From IMG/VR virus record IMGVR_UViG_3300047319_001290, positions 1 to 36,210 of that record: DNA of 36,210 bases; one strand, given 5' to 3'. How positions within the stretch are numbered: position 1 is the first letter of the stretch; each line of letters begins with the position of its first letter. The notes under the pieces were generated by a model. It saw nothing but the letters and a program-made list of their open reading frames with translations, was not told where the DNA came from and did no database searches. A program made the position numbers and the translations under genes. The DNA comes from a virus. Positions 13,961 through 20,645 of this stretch are shown piece after piece.

Positions 13961-14152
13961 ATGAAACATCATGAAGAAAAAAAAGAGCATCATAAGAAAG
14001 AGCATCACAAAAAGGAACATCATGAGGCTAAGCATGAAGACCATAAACATATGCATCATCATCATAAAGAAATGCATAAGCACCATTCAAAAGAACTTAA
14101 ACACCATGAATCGATGATGAAAAAACATGAGCATCATGCTAAAAAAAAGTAG
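13961..14152 (+). CDS. Histidine/lysine-rich low-complexity protein (63 aa)
   Basis: Nearly all His, Lys and Glu, with repeated HHKKEH units (residues 8-22) and an HMHHHHKEMHKHH stretch (residues 30-42). AAGGAG precedes the ATG. The composition suggests binding of divalent metal or DNA/phosphate rather than an enzyme. The repeats are short and tandem (HHKKEHHKKEHH), implying growth by slippage. It is a clean frame between other packed genes. Known metal-binding His-rich proteins look similar, but no function is proven in phages. Confidence 0.7.
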   Translation: MKHHEEKKEHHKKEHHKKEHHEAKHEDHKHMHHHHKEMHKHHSKELKHHESMMKKHEHHAKKK

Positions 14153-14161
14153 GTCATTCAG

Positions 14162-14236
14162 ATGAGAAGCAAGACATGGCGCTGGTTAAAAAAATGGTTA
14201 AAAAGGCTTGTCTTAAATGAATTACAACCTGGATGA
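14162..14236 (+). CDS. Possible 24-aa amphipathic basic peptide
   Basis: MRSKTWRWLKKWLKRLVLNE then LQPG. The Trp/Lys/Arg/Leu pattern is that of a cationic amphipathic helix. No ribosome site was seen, and it overlaps the next frame. It may be a real peptide or chance; I give it low confidence. Confidence 0.25.
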   Translation: MRSKTWRWLKKWLKRLVLNELQPG

Positions 14237-14378
14237 CTTAGAAAAAGAACTAATTATATGCCAAGCAGAGTTTGATTTAGCAGTGAACATTTTTATTAAA
14301 TCTCTGCAAGCATACAATAATAGACTAGAGCGAGTCGAAAAATGTATAGACCAGATAAGAAAGCTGATGCTAAATTAG
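14217..14378 (+). CDS. Hypothetical 53-aa helical protein
   Basis: MNYNLDDLEKELIICQAEFD and onward, a single long amphipathic helix with possible coiled-coil character (LQAYNNRLERVEKCIDQIRK). AAAAGG lies 12 bases upstream. It overlaps the next gene by 37 bases in another frame. Probably a small coiled-coil accessory protein; moderate confidence because the overlap is large. Confidence 0.45.
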   Translation: MNYNLDDLEKELIICQAEFDLAVNIFIKSLQAYNNRLERVEKCIDQIRKLMLN

Positions 14379-14608
14379 ACAAGAGTCCTTATAATAGGCG
14401 TGAAGAGGCTTCTATGAATAAGGCTTTTAAGTCTGTCGAGCGTGGTGTTAAGCCCGTGGCAAAGGATACTAATAAAACTCGGCGTCCTGAAACTAGAGCG
14501 CGTAAAGTCGGAGAAACAGTCAAGGATGTTAAACCTACTTCAAATCTTAAAAAGGTTATGAAAAAACCTATTAAGACTGCGTATAAGAAGGGGAATAACT
14601 ATGCCTAA
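14342..14608 (+). CDS. Basic 88-aa protein
   Basis: MYRPDKKADAKLDKSPYNRR and onward, very rich in Lys, Arg and Thr, predicted disordered, ending KPIKTAYKKGNNYA. There is no clear ribosome site. Basic tails of this kind suit DNA or capsid-interior binding, but that is inference. Its stop meets the stop of the opposite-strand HNH gene with 4 bases of overlap, showing where the insertion begins. Confidence 0.55.
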   Translation: MYRPDKKADAKLDKSPYNRREEASMNKAFKSVERGVKPVAKDTNKTRRPETRARKVGETVKDVKPTSNLKKVMKKPIKTAYKKGNNYA

Positions 14609-15210
14609 TCTGCTCCTTTGTATCTTCTAACTGAAGGTAGGCGATGATTACCTGATAACTCTATATGGCGAATGCAATGACAATTATGACAAACTGGAAT
14701 CAAATTAGTAAGAACACCGTTTTTACGGTTTCCATCAATATGATGGATAACAAGAATTCTTTCGTCAGTAAGTCCGCAGTCATAGCATTTTTTTTCATAA
14801 ACTTTCCATGCATTACTTCTATAACTGCCTGGCATTTCTCTTTTAATAGACTTTTCATTCCAATCTTTAAGAACGCAAGATCTAGAGCAATATTTTCTTT
14901 CGTTATTTTTTCTTCTATTAATAAGATTTGGAGGAAGAGTAAAAGGCAGTTTGCAATAATGGCAAACAAATTCAGTTCTATAAGATCGGCTAGCCTGATT
15001 ACATTTATTAGAACAAAATCTGTTTGGAATTTTCCTACGACGTTTTTGTATAAATTCAATTTTGCAAAACTCACATATAGTCTTAGCTCGTGGTTTAGTT
15101 CTATAGATTCCGCCGCAAATATAGCTACAAGTAATATATCTTTGCCTGTGACTATAAGGAACTTCAAACGCAATGCTGCAAATAGGACATATTTTAGATA
15201 TTTTTTTCAT
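14605..15210 (-). CDS. HNH endonuclease with three N-terminal zinc knuckles
   Basis: Free-standing homing-type nuclease of 201 aa on the strand opposite to the late genes. The N-terminal two thirds hold three repeats of CxxC...CxxxC (CPIC/CSYIC from residue 8; CEFC/CSNKC; CHYC/CSRSC), each about 38 residues, probably DNA-binding zinc units. The catalytic domain follows: WKVYEKKCYDCGLTDERILV, IHHIDGNRKNGVLTNL, then IPVCHNCHCIRH, giving the paired His and Asn of the HNH site. It fits between the stop of the 88-aa gene and the leader of the 63-aa gene with almost no extra sequence. No ribosome site precedes its ATG on this strand. Confidence 0.88.
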   Translation of the reverse strand: MKKISKICPICSIAFEVPYSHRQRYITCSYICGGIYRTKPRAKTICEFCKIEFIQKRRRKIPNRFCSNKCNQASRSYRTEFVCHYCKLPFTLPPNLINRRKNNERKYCSRSCVLKDWNEKSIKREMPGSYRSNAWKVYEKKCYDCGLTDERILVIHHIDGNRKNGVLTNLIPVCHNCHCIRHIELSGNHRLPSVRRYKGAD

Positions 15211-15224
15211 TTAAGGATAATATC
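15197..15224 (+). promoter_or_regulatory. Possible leader hairpin before the 63-aa gene
   Basis: GATATT (15197-15202) pairs with AATATC (15219-15224), with TTAAGGAT in the 16-base loop, directly before ATG 15225. The 5' arm lies within the start of the HNH gene, so the hairpin may post-date that insertion. Confidence 0.35.
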
Positions 15225-15416
15225 ATGAAAGGAGAAAAATGGATACAAAAGGCTTTACCAAAATCACATAGGGGGGCTTTACATAAGTCTTTAGGAGTTC
15301 CAGCTGGTGAAAAAATCCCTGAAAAGAAGTTAGAAAAGGCTGAGCATAGCAAGAACCCTTTAACCAGGAAGCGTGCTAACTTAGCTGAGACCTTAAAGAA
15401 TTTAAGCAAACATTAA
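15225..15416 (+). CDS. Conserved small basic phage protein (63 aa)
   Basis: MKGEKWIQKALPKSHRGALH and the core LGVPAGEKIPEKKLEKAEHS, then RKRANLAETLKNLSKH. I recognise this as a widespread short phage family (GALHK.LGVP.GEKIP..KL..A...N....KRA.LA.TL), often near portal or scaffold genes, of unknown role. AAGGA lies eight bases before the ATG. Confidence 0.75.
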   Translation: MKGEKWIQKALPKSHRGALHKSLGVPAGEKIPEKKLEKAEHSKNPLTRKRANLAETLKNLSKH

Positions 15417-15448
15417 TCCAACCAACCATTATAATAAGGATATTTGAA

Positions 15449-15643
15449 ATGGCTAAAGAAAGAGCAGGAATGATTGATAATCGGATGGTAAAAGACAATC
15501 ATCAACAAGGCATTGAGCGCGTTAAACAACGCCGTTCAGAATACAATCCTAAAGATTGTGAAGGTCATAACGGCAAGATGGGTCCAGGAGATAAGGCGCA
15601 TTGGAGTCGCAAAGGTGATTCATTGACACCTAGAAAAGCTTAA
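15449..15643 (+). CDS. Hypothetical 64-aa basic protein
   Basis: MAKERAGMIDNRMVKDNHQQ and onward, ending in a glycine/lysine-rich tail (GKMGPGDKAHWSRKGDSLTP). Probably mostly disordered and basic. The ribosome site AGGA (15437-15440) is flanked by AATA and TATT, a four-pair version of the hairpin leaders seen elsewhere. Conserved position before a structural gene; function unknown. Confidence 0.65.
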   Translation: MAKERAGMIDNRMVKDNHQQGIERVKQRRSEYNPKDCEGHNGKMGPGDKAHWSRKGDSLTPRKA

Positions 15644-15671
15644 TCTTTCATCATTTTAAAGGACTATTATA

Positions 15672-17132
15672 ATGACCAATATTATTCAATTTCCCGTTCC
15701 AATTCCAGTTACGAACGGAAACCTTCCACAATTTAAGTTTGCTATATTTGGCGATAATCTAGCCACTGTTACAACAGCAGGATACCTTACATCAGCTGCA
15801 ATCCAAGCTGGTATTCCATTGTCAAATGCTGATGTGATTCAGGCTTTATATAGTTTTAATATACAAACACAATCAGGAACATTTGGTATATTTACTGTAA
15901 GCATTTCAGCTGCAACGGGGCAAATAACTTTGACTCAATGGGCAAACTCAGGTGATGCGGTATTGCCAACAACCGCGAACTATCTTGCGCATTTTACCAA
16001 TACCACTGGCACCATTTCATCGGCTGCCGGTAATGTGATTCAGCCTGGTAATATATCAGCAGGAATTGCCGCAGGTGGTACAGCGGGAACACTGGCCTCA
16101 TATTCTGCCACAGGCTCAAAAGGTTCTTTGATACTTGCAGCGGTTGCAAATACTGGTAATACAAATACAACCATTAGTAACGTTGCTATGGGTCAAGCAT
16201 CCGTTGTTAGTATTCCAGACCCTGCAAACGCCTTAGGACGTTTCTTGGTTGGCGCTACAGCTACACCCTTTGTTTCTGGTAATTTTCCTCAGAACTCAGG
16301 CACTGGTGGACTCATGATTGATTCAGGTGTACCTGTTTCATCCATTGCAACTACTAGTACGGCAGTATTATTAACCCCTGCAGCCGATCAAACTATTACT
16401 GTGCATAATTTAACGGTTGCTCAAGGCAATTTAACTGCCGGTTCATCGGGGCATGCAGGAACTGTAGCATCATTTCCGGCCACAGCTTCTGAAGGTTCAT
16501 TAATTGTTGCAGCCGTGAATAATGGTAGTGGTGATTTTAATACTACAATAAGTAATGCTGCAGCGGTTGGCCAATCCCAAGTTATCACAATTCCTAATGC
16601 AGGGGCAGCCACAGCTAATTTCTTGCTTGATACAGGTGCTGCTAATATTCTTGCCGAACAGCAATTTGTTGGTATTAGTAATGTGTTAACATTTGGTACA
16701 GGAACTTGGACTACAACCCGTGTTGCGCAAGGAAATTATGTTCAAGAGCATTCGGCTGCTGATGAAACATCAATCATTGCTGTAGATATTACACCAATCA
16801 TTAGAGCTACAGCTTCTAAAGGCTGGAGACTAGATAGTTTCGATTATATCTATGGTATTGGCACCGCAGCAATGGATGCACATACATTGACATTAGATAG
16901 AATAGCGTATGCTAATAATGTTGCAGTCTCTGTTACATCTATTACAATCACAGCAACACTTGCAACAGCAACTCAGGCTAATCCGTATGTAACTAACTGT
17001 ACTGTTACAACACCTGCCTTTGATGTTACAGCCGATAGTAAATATGTGATAGAAATTACAGCTAATAATGCAGCAACAACCGTTTATGATTTTTACGGTA
17101 TTATGCTTAAATTCTCTCAAACGATTGCTTGA
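15672..17132 (+). CDS. Repeat-containing virion structural protein (486 aa)
   Basis: Rich in Ala, Thr, Gly, Ser and Ile, with alternating beta-strand character and almost no charge, as in phage fibre or decoration proteins. It contains an internal duplication: about residues 122-195 (VIQPGNISAGIAAGGTAGTL ... GQASVVSIPDPANALGRFLV) and 249-321 (VAQGNLTAGSSGHAGTVASF ... GQSQVITIPNAGAATANFLL). The C-terminal 150 residues form a separate beta-rich domain (SAADETSIIAVDITPIIRAT). Position between portal and scaffold is unusual for a fibre; a head decoration or head-fibre role is possible. AAAGGA precedes the start, and a terminator follows the stop. Confidence 0.72.
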   Translation: MTNIIQFPVPIPVTNGNLPQFKFAIFGDNLATVTTAGYLTSAAIQAGIPLSNADVIQALYSFNIQTQSGTFGIFTVSISAATGQITLTQWANSGDAVLPTTANYLAHFTNTTGTISSAAGNVIQPGNISAGIAAGGTAGTLASYSATGSKGSLILAAVANTGNTNTTISNVAMGQASVVSIPDPANALGRFLVGATATPFVSGNFPQNSGTGGLMIDSGVPVSSIATTSTAVLLTPAADQTITVHNLTVAQGNLTAGSSGHAGTVASFPATASEGSLIVAAVNNGSGDFNTTISNAAAVGQSQVITIPNAGAATANFLLDTGAANILAEQQFVGISNVLTFGTGTWTTTRVAQGNYVQEHSAADETSIIAVDITPIIRATASKGWRLDSFDYIYGIGTAAMDAHTLTLDRIAYANNVAVSVTSITITATLATATQANPYVTNCTVTTPAFDVTADSKYVIEITANNAATTVYDFYGIMLKFSQTIA

Positions 17133-17144
17133 TTTAGATGTTTT

Positions 17145-17182
17145 GAAATAGGCAGGTTTCCACTTCATTCCTGCCTTATTTC
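17145..17182. terminator. Bidirectional intrinsic terminator
   Basis: GAAATA-GGCAGG (17145-17156) pairs with CCTGCC-TTATTTC (17170-17182), 12 pairs with one bulged base and a 13-base loop. A/T-rich flanks on both sides give U-tracts in each direction. It lies between the 486-aa gene and the opposite-strand AlpA-like gene. Confidence 0.85.
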
Positions 17183-17183
17183 A

Positions 17184-17378
17184 TTATTTATTTGGAATTA
17201 GATTTTCTTTAAACCATTGTGCAACATTTTCTTCATCGTAATAAATCTTGCCATGTAGTTTGTGATATTTTGGACTATTACCTTCATAGCGCGCACGCCT
17301 AAACCATTGTGTTGACAAACCATACTTTGAGGAAATTTCCTTTTCTCCAAAATATTTTACTCCTGAAATTGTAATCAT
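17184..17378 (-). CDS. AlpA/MerR-like helix-turn-helix regulator
   Basis: DNA-binding protein of 64 aa. The start was taken at ATG 17378, which has AAGGA seven bases upstream, rather than the in-frame TTG at 17396. YFGEKEISSKYGLSTQWFRR then RYEGNSPKYHKLHGKIYYDEENVAQWF follows the AlpA/excisionase winged-helix pattern: helix-turn-helix, basic wing, then a Y-x-x-x-x-V..WF helix. Such proteins act as transcriptional activators or excisionases. No integrase is present, so regulation is more likely. It has its own promoter and shares the terminator with the opposite operon, the layout of a moron. Confidence 0.82.
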   Translation of the reverse strand: MITISGVKYFGEKEISSKYGLSTQWFRRARYEGNSPKYHKLHGKIYYDEENVAQWFKENLIPNK

Positions 17379-17420
17379 TTTATTATCCTTAATCAAATGT
17401 AGTTATACATCCTCACATAT

Positions 17421-17449
17421 TGTATATCGTATTGTGCATTTATACGCAA
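17421..17449 (-). promoter_or_regulatory. Promoter of AlpA-like gene
   Basis: On the minus strand TTGCGT (17449-17444), a 17-base spacer and TATACA (17426-17421) lie 42 bases before the ATG at 17378. Sigma70-like, moderately good. Confidence 0.55.
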
Positions 17450-17465
17450 TTAAATACATTTGGTT

Positions 17466-17619
17466 TGTGAGCAATTTAAGAGGCCATGGAAGGCATCTGC
17501 TCACCGAGACTCATGCGTTATGTGAGGAGCGTATTATAGCGTGATGGCGTAACAATCCGAGACCTGTGCGTTAAGCAGAGGAACAACTACCGTAGCGGGG
17601 AAACAGCTGAAGGGGCTTT
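17466..17619 (+). ncRNA. Structured leader RNA before scaffold (candidate)
   Basis: GTGAGCA (17466-17472) pairs perfectly with TGCTCAC (17498-17504); nested inside is GCC-ATGGAA-GGC. Two similar modules follow exactly 53 bases apart: CCGAGAC-N3-TGCGTTA-GAGGA at 17504-17528 and 17557-17582. CTCAT/GTGAG (17510-17525) can form a hairpin with the TGCGTTA segment in its loop. CCG-TAG-CGG lies downstream. G+C is higher than nearby non-coding DNA and no gene fits. Likely a cis-acting RNA for scaffold/coat expression or a small RNA; not matched to a known family by eye. Confidence 0.5.
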
Positions 17620-18327
17620 ATGGATAATAGTGTTATGGATAATGTGTCTGATACAAGTCAGGCCCAGGTTGAAACAACGACTCAATCAAATGAAAAGATG
17701 GTTCCGCAGTCACAGGTTAATGAAATTGTGGGTTCTGCTAAACGTGAAGCTGCAGAGCGTGCTGTTGAAGCTTACAAGCGACAGCAAGCACAGGTAATTC
17801 CCCCACAACAACATGAGCCTTTGTCGCATCGCGGAATGTCGGACGATGATGTACGCCGTATGACGGATGACCGAATAAAAAGTCATTTTAGTCAACTTGA
17901 GGAACAAGCTCAAGAGCGCGCTAATGTAGATGCTGCGAATCGTATCGTTCAAATGTTTGGTGAGAAGATTATATCTGGGAAGGGCAAGTATGAGGATTTT
18001 GATACGGTTGCAAGTAGTGTAAGAATGGAGAAGTACCCAGGTGTTGTGCAGTTATTAGCAGAGCATGTAGATAATAGTGCTGACATTCTTTACCACCTTG
18101 CAAAAAATCGCTCTAAATTATATGAATTTGAGAAATTTTATTCCGATCATCCTGAAGATGCCGTTTACGAAATTAAGCGTTTGTCAGATTCAATTAAGGC
18201 AAATGAGCAAGGTTCGCAGATGAAACAAGCCAATACACCGTTAAGCCAGCAAAGACCTTCTAATACCGGAACGGATTCGGGTAGTTCTTTGTCTATGACG
18301 GATTTAAAACGTAAATACAGGGCATAG
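17620..18327 (+). CDS. Scaffolding protein
   Basis: Product of 235 aa directly upstream of the coat gene, where P22-like phages encode scaffold. It is very hydrophilic and mostly helical, rich in Gln, Glu and Ser: a disordered N-terminus (SDTSQAQVETTTQSNEKMVP), a long helix (SAKREAAERAVEAYKRQQAQ), a central helical domain (MFGEKIISGKGKYEDFDTVA, then VVQLLAEHVDNSADILYHLA), and a short basic C-terminus (SLSMTDLKRKYRA). Basic C-terminal helices of scaffolds bind coat protein in P22. AAGGGG is held in a small AA-C-AGC / GCT-TT hairpin loop just before the ATG. Assigned on position and composition. Confidence 0.83.
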   Translation: MDNSVMDNVSDTSQAQVETTTQSNEKMVPQSQVNEIVGSAKREAAERAVEAYKRQQAQVIPPQQHEPLSHRGMSDDDVRRMTDDRIKSHFSQLEEQAQERANVDAANRIVQMFGEKIISGKGKYEDFDTVASSVRMEKYPGVVQLLAEHVDNSADILYHLAKNRSKLYEFEKFYSDHPEDAVYEIKRLSDSIKANEQGSQMKQANTPLSQQRPSNTGTDSGSSLSMTDLKRKYRA

Positions 18328-18340
18328 ATACGCCTTCGAA

Positions 18341-18365
18341 TCCTAACTTAATACTAAAGTTAGGA
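18341..18365 (+). promoter_or_regulatory. Hairpin covering the coat-protein ribosome site
   Basis: TCCTAACTT (18341-18349) pairs perfectly with AAGTTAGGA (18357-18365) around a seven-base loop. The Shine-Dalgarno AGGAG (18362-18366) is in the 3' arm, eight bases before the coat ATG. It could delay translation or protect the mRNA 5' end after processing. Confidence 0.65.
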
Positions 18366-18373
18366 GTACTAAC

Positions 18374-19690
18374 ATGGCAGTTTTCCCTACAAATATTTTA
18401 CAACAGGTGCAAACCTATCAACGATCAGGTTTGGCGCTTTTACAAAACTTATGTTGTCATATTTCTACATTTAATACAAAATTTAAAGACTTTGATAAGA
18501 TTCAAGCGAACCTTGGCTCTGTAGTAACCTTTGACTTGCCCCCACGTTTTACAACAACAGCGGGACTTGTTGCAGCGTTTCAACCAGCCGTTCAGCGTGT
18601 ACAATCGCTTGCTTGTGATCAGGCCAACAATACATCTTTTGCTGTCACCTCACAACAACGTATCTTCAACTTAGAAAAAGGCGAAGAAGACTATATGAGA
18701 GTCTTTGGTAAGTCGGCAATTGCTGAGCTTGCAGCTTTGGTTGAAGGCAATATTGCTCTTAACTGGGCATCAGCCGTTGTAAGTCAATTAGATGGTACAA
18801 CTAATACATACTCAGGCCCATACCGATATTATGGTAATGGCACAACCGCAATCAGTTCATACCAGCAACTCGCGCAAGCCATAATGTTCTTCAAAAACTA
18901 CGGCAGTGTTGCAGAAGGGATTAAGGTTTATTTGCCTGATACTGTTGTTCCAAGTGTTGTAGGTAATGGATTAAACCAATTCGTTCCACATCGAAATGAT
19001 GAAATTGCAATGTCATGGGAAGTGGGGGATTTTGGTACACCTTTAGTAAGTTACTACCAATCAAACTTGATGCCAATTCACGTATCAGGAAATACTGGTA
19101 TTAATCAATCTACGTTGACTGTTATTTCAACAAACGATCCAACTGGACAAAACGTTACTCAAATCACTGTTTCTGGTGCTGCTGCAACTGATGCAAGTGC
19201 TGTTCTTGCTGGTGACTTATTTAGCTTCCAGGATGGCGTGACTGGTCAACCCAATATGCGTTATTTGACCTTTATAGGCCATTTCCCATCAGCAAATCCT
19301 GTACAATTTAGAGCAACCGCAAATGCGGTATCTAATGCAGCTGGAGTTGTTACAATTAGTATTACTCCTGCATTGAACTGGGCTGGTGGACAAAATCAAA
19401 ATCTAAATAACCCAATTGCTGCAGGCATGCAAATTCTTGGTCTGCCTTCACATCGTTGTGGTGGTATTTTAGGGGGAGATGCTGCATACCTTGCTATGCC
19501 TCAATTACCAGAACAATCACCTTACCCAACAGCCAACGAATATGATGACGATACAGGCGCATCATTACGTTTGACTTACGGTTCTTTGTTCGGTCAAAAC
19601 CAAACCGGTATGATTTATGACGAAACGCACGGTTCAGTGATTGTTCCTGAATATAGCATGCGTTATGTCATTCCATTATCACAAGGTTAA
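18374..19690 (+). CDS. Major capsid (coat) protein, P22 gp5-like
   Basis: HK97-fold shell protein of 438 aa, near the 430 aa of P22 coat. The N-terminus (MAVFPTNILQQVQTYQRSGL) and NLGSVVTFDLPPRFTTTAGL follow the P22-type coat family. A beta-rich insertion (about residues 240-335, including TQITVSGAAATDASAVLAGD and FRATANAVSNAAGVVTISIT) corresponds to the inserted I-domain of P22. The end LRLTYGSLFGQNQTGMIYDE with PEYSMRYVIPL fits the A and P domains. It follows scaffold by 46 bases. The following spacer (19691-19754) has only a small GGC-CTGC-GCC hairpin and an ATG-AGGA-CAT leader. Confidence 0.92.
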   Translation: MAVFPTNILQQVQTYQRSGLALLQNLCCHISTFNTKFKDFDKIQANLGSVVTFDLPPRFTTTAGLVAAFQPAVQRVQSLACDQANNTSFAVTSQQRIFNLEKGEEDYMRVFGKSAIAELAALVEGNIALNWASAVVSQLDGTTNTYSGPYRYYGNGTTAISSYQQLAQAIMFFKNYGSVAEGIKVYLPDTVVPSVVGNGLNQFVPHRNDEIAMSWEVGDFGTPLVSYYQSNLMPIHVSGNTGINQSTLTVISTNDPTGQNVTQITVSGAAATDASAVLAGDLFSFQDGVTGQPNMRYLTFIGHFPSANPVQFRATANAVSNAAGVVTISITPALNWAGGQNQNLNNPIAAGMQILGLPSHRCGGILGGDAAYLAMPQLPEQSPYPTANEYDDDTGASLRLTYGSLFGQNQTGMIYDETHGSVIVPEYSMRYVIPLSQG

Positions 19691-19754
19691 TACAATAGGG
19701 CCTGCGCCTCTGGGTGACTACGTGTGGGTTTTCTAAAATAATGAGGACATAAAA

Positions 19755-20624
19755 ATGGCTATTCCACAAATACAAAATGACACAATATATCCATTGCCAC
19801 ATCTTTATATTCAAGGGCTACAGTTATCTGCAGCAACTCCTACAGCGGCAACAGTAGTCGCCGTATCTCCAGGGGCTGCTCGTGATTCTACGAATAATAT
19901 TGATATGGTAGTTGGCCTACTTAATTACTTTAATATTGATAATCCTGCTGTTGTGTTTGATGGATATCAAGCAGGACTTTTTGTTAACTCCGCTGTCAAT
20001 GGCGTTAACGGCCTAGATACAGGCACAATTGCTGCAAGCACTCAATATGCATTTTATCTAATTGGTGATTCACGCAATTATAAAGTCACTGCTGCTGTAA
20101 TGAGTTTAACCAGCAATATTGCACCTCTTTTACCTCAAGGCTATGACTCTTATCGTCTCATAGGCTTCTGGGAAACCGACGGTAGTTCGCAATTCGTTTA
20201 TGCAACGCACAAACCACAAAACATTTCATCAGGTCTTTTGACATACTTCAATTCACCTGCTGTTACTGTTTTAACAGGGGGTAATGCAACATCATTTACA
20301 GCTATTGACCTAACTACCAATAGTGCAATACCTACAACAACATTGCCTAATATACTTGTGACGCTGCTTGTTACATTCACACCTGCAGCAGTCGGTGACA
20401 CTGTGCAATTCAGGCCAACTGGTTCTGTTGCTACTGGTGGATTGCCTACCATAACAGGATTAGTGGCAGGATTTGCTCAAACGCAATATATAAATGTTAT
20501 CGCAGGTGTTGGTTCATCTAAACCTGAAATTGACTATAAGGTTACTTCTGGTTCTGATGCTGTAACTGTAGCTGTAGCTGAATGGGCTGGCGTTTCAAAT
20601 AGCGCATATCCTGCATTAGTATAA
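19755..20624 (+). CDS. Virion structural protein (289 aa)
   Basis: Located between coat and adaptor genes. Almost uncharged and rich in Ala, Thr, Val and Gly, with beta-strand patterns. The N-terminal part (MAIPQIQNDTIYPLPHLYIQ to SRNYKVTAAVMSLTSNIAPL) includes a phage baseplate/fibre-like phrase, PQGYDSYRLIGFWETDGSSQ. The C-terminal 110 residues (TAIDLTTNSAIPTTTLPNIL ... VTVAVAEWAG) look like a jelly-roll domain also seen in tail fibre tips. It may be a head decoration or fibre protein. AGGA before the start lies between ATG and CAT. Confidence 0.7.
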   Translation: MAIPQIQNDTIYPLPHLYIQGLQLSAATPTAATVVAVSPGAARDSTNNIDMVVGLLNYFNIDNPAVVFDGYQAGLFVNSAVNGVNGLDTGTIAASTQYAFYLIGDSRNYKVTAAVMSLTSNIAPLLPQGYDSYRLIGFWETDGSSQFVYATHKPQNISSGLLTYFNSPAVTVLTGGNATSFTAIDLTTNSAIPTTTLPNILVTLLVTFTPAAVGDTVQFRPTGSVATGGLPTITGLVAGFAQTQYINVIAGVGSSKPEIDYKVTSGSDAVTVAVAEWAGVSNSAYPALV

Positions 20625-20645
20625 TGACAATAGGAGCGAGTAATT

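Noticed and set aside
14665-15228. Open frame of 187 codons on the plus strand opposite the HNH gene
   Set aside because: The HNH and zinc motifs are on the minus strand; the plus frame has no motif and runs into the next gene's leader.
17400-17619. tRNA gene or CRISPR-like repeat in the scaffold leader
   Set aside because: No cloverleaf with a T-arm consensus, and only two imperfect modules with no spacer-repeat regularity.
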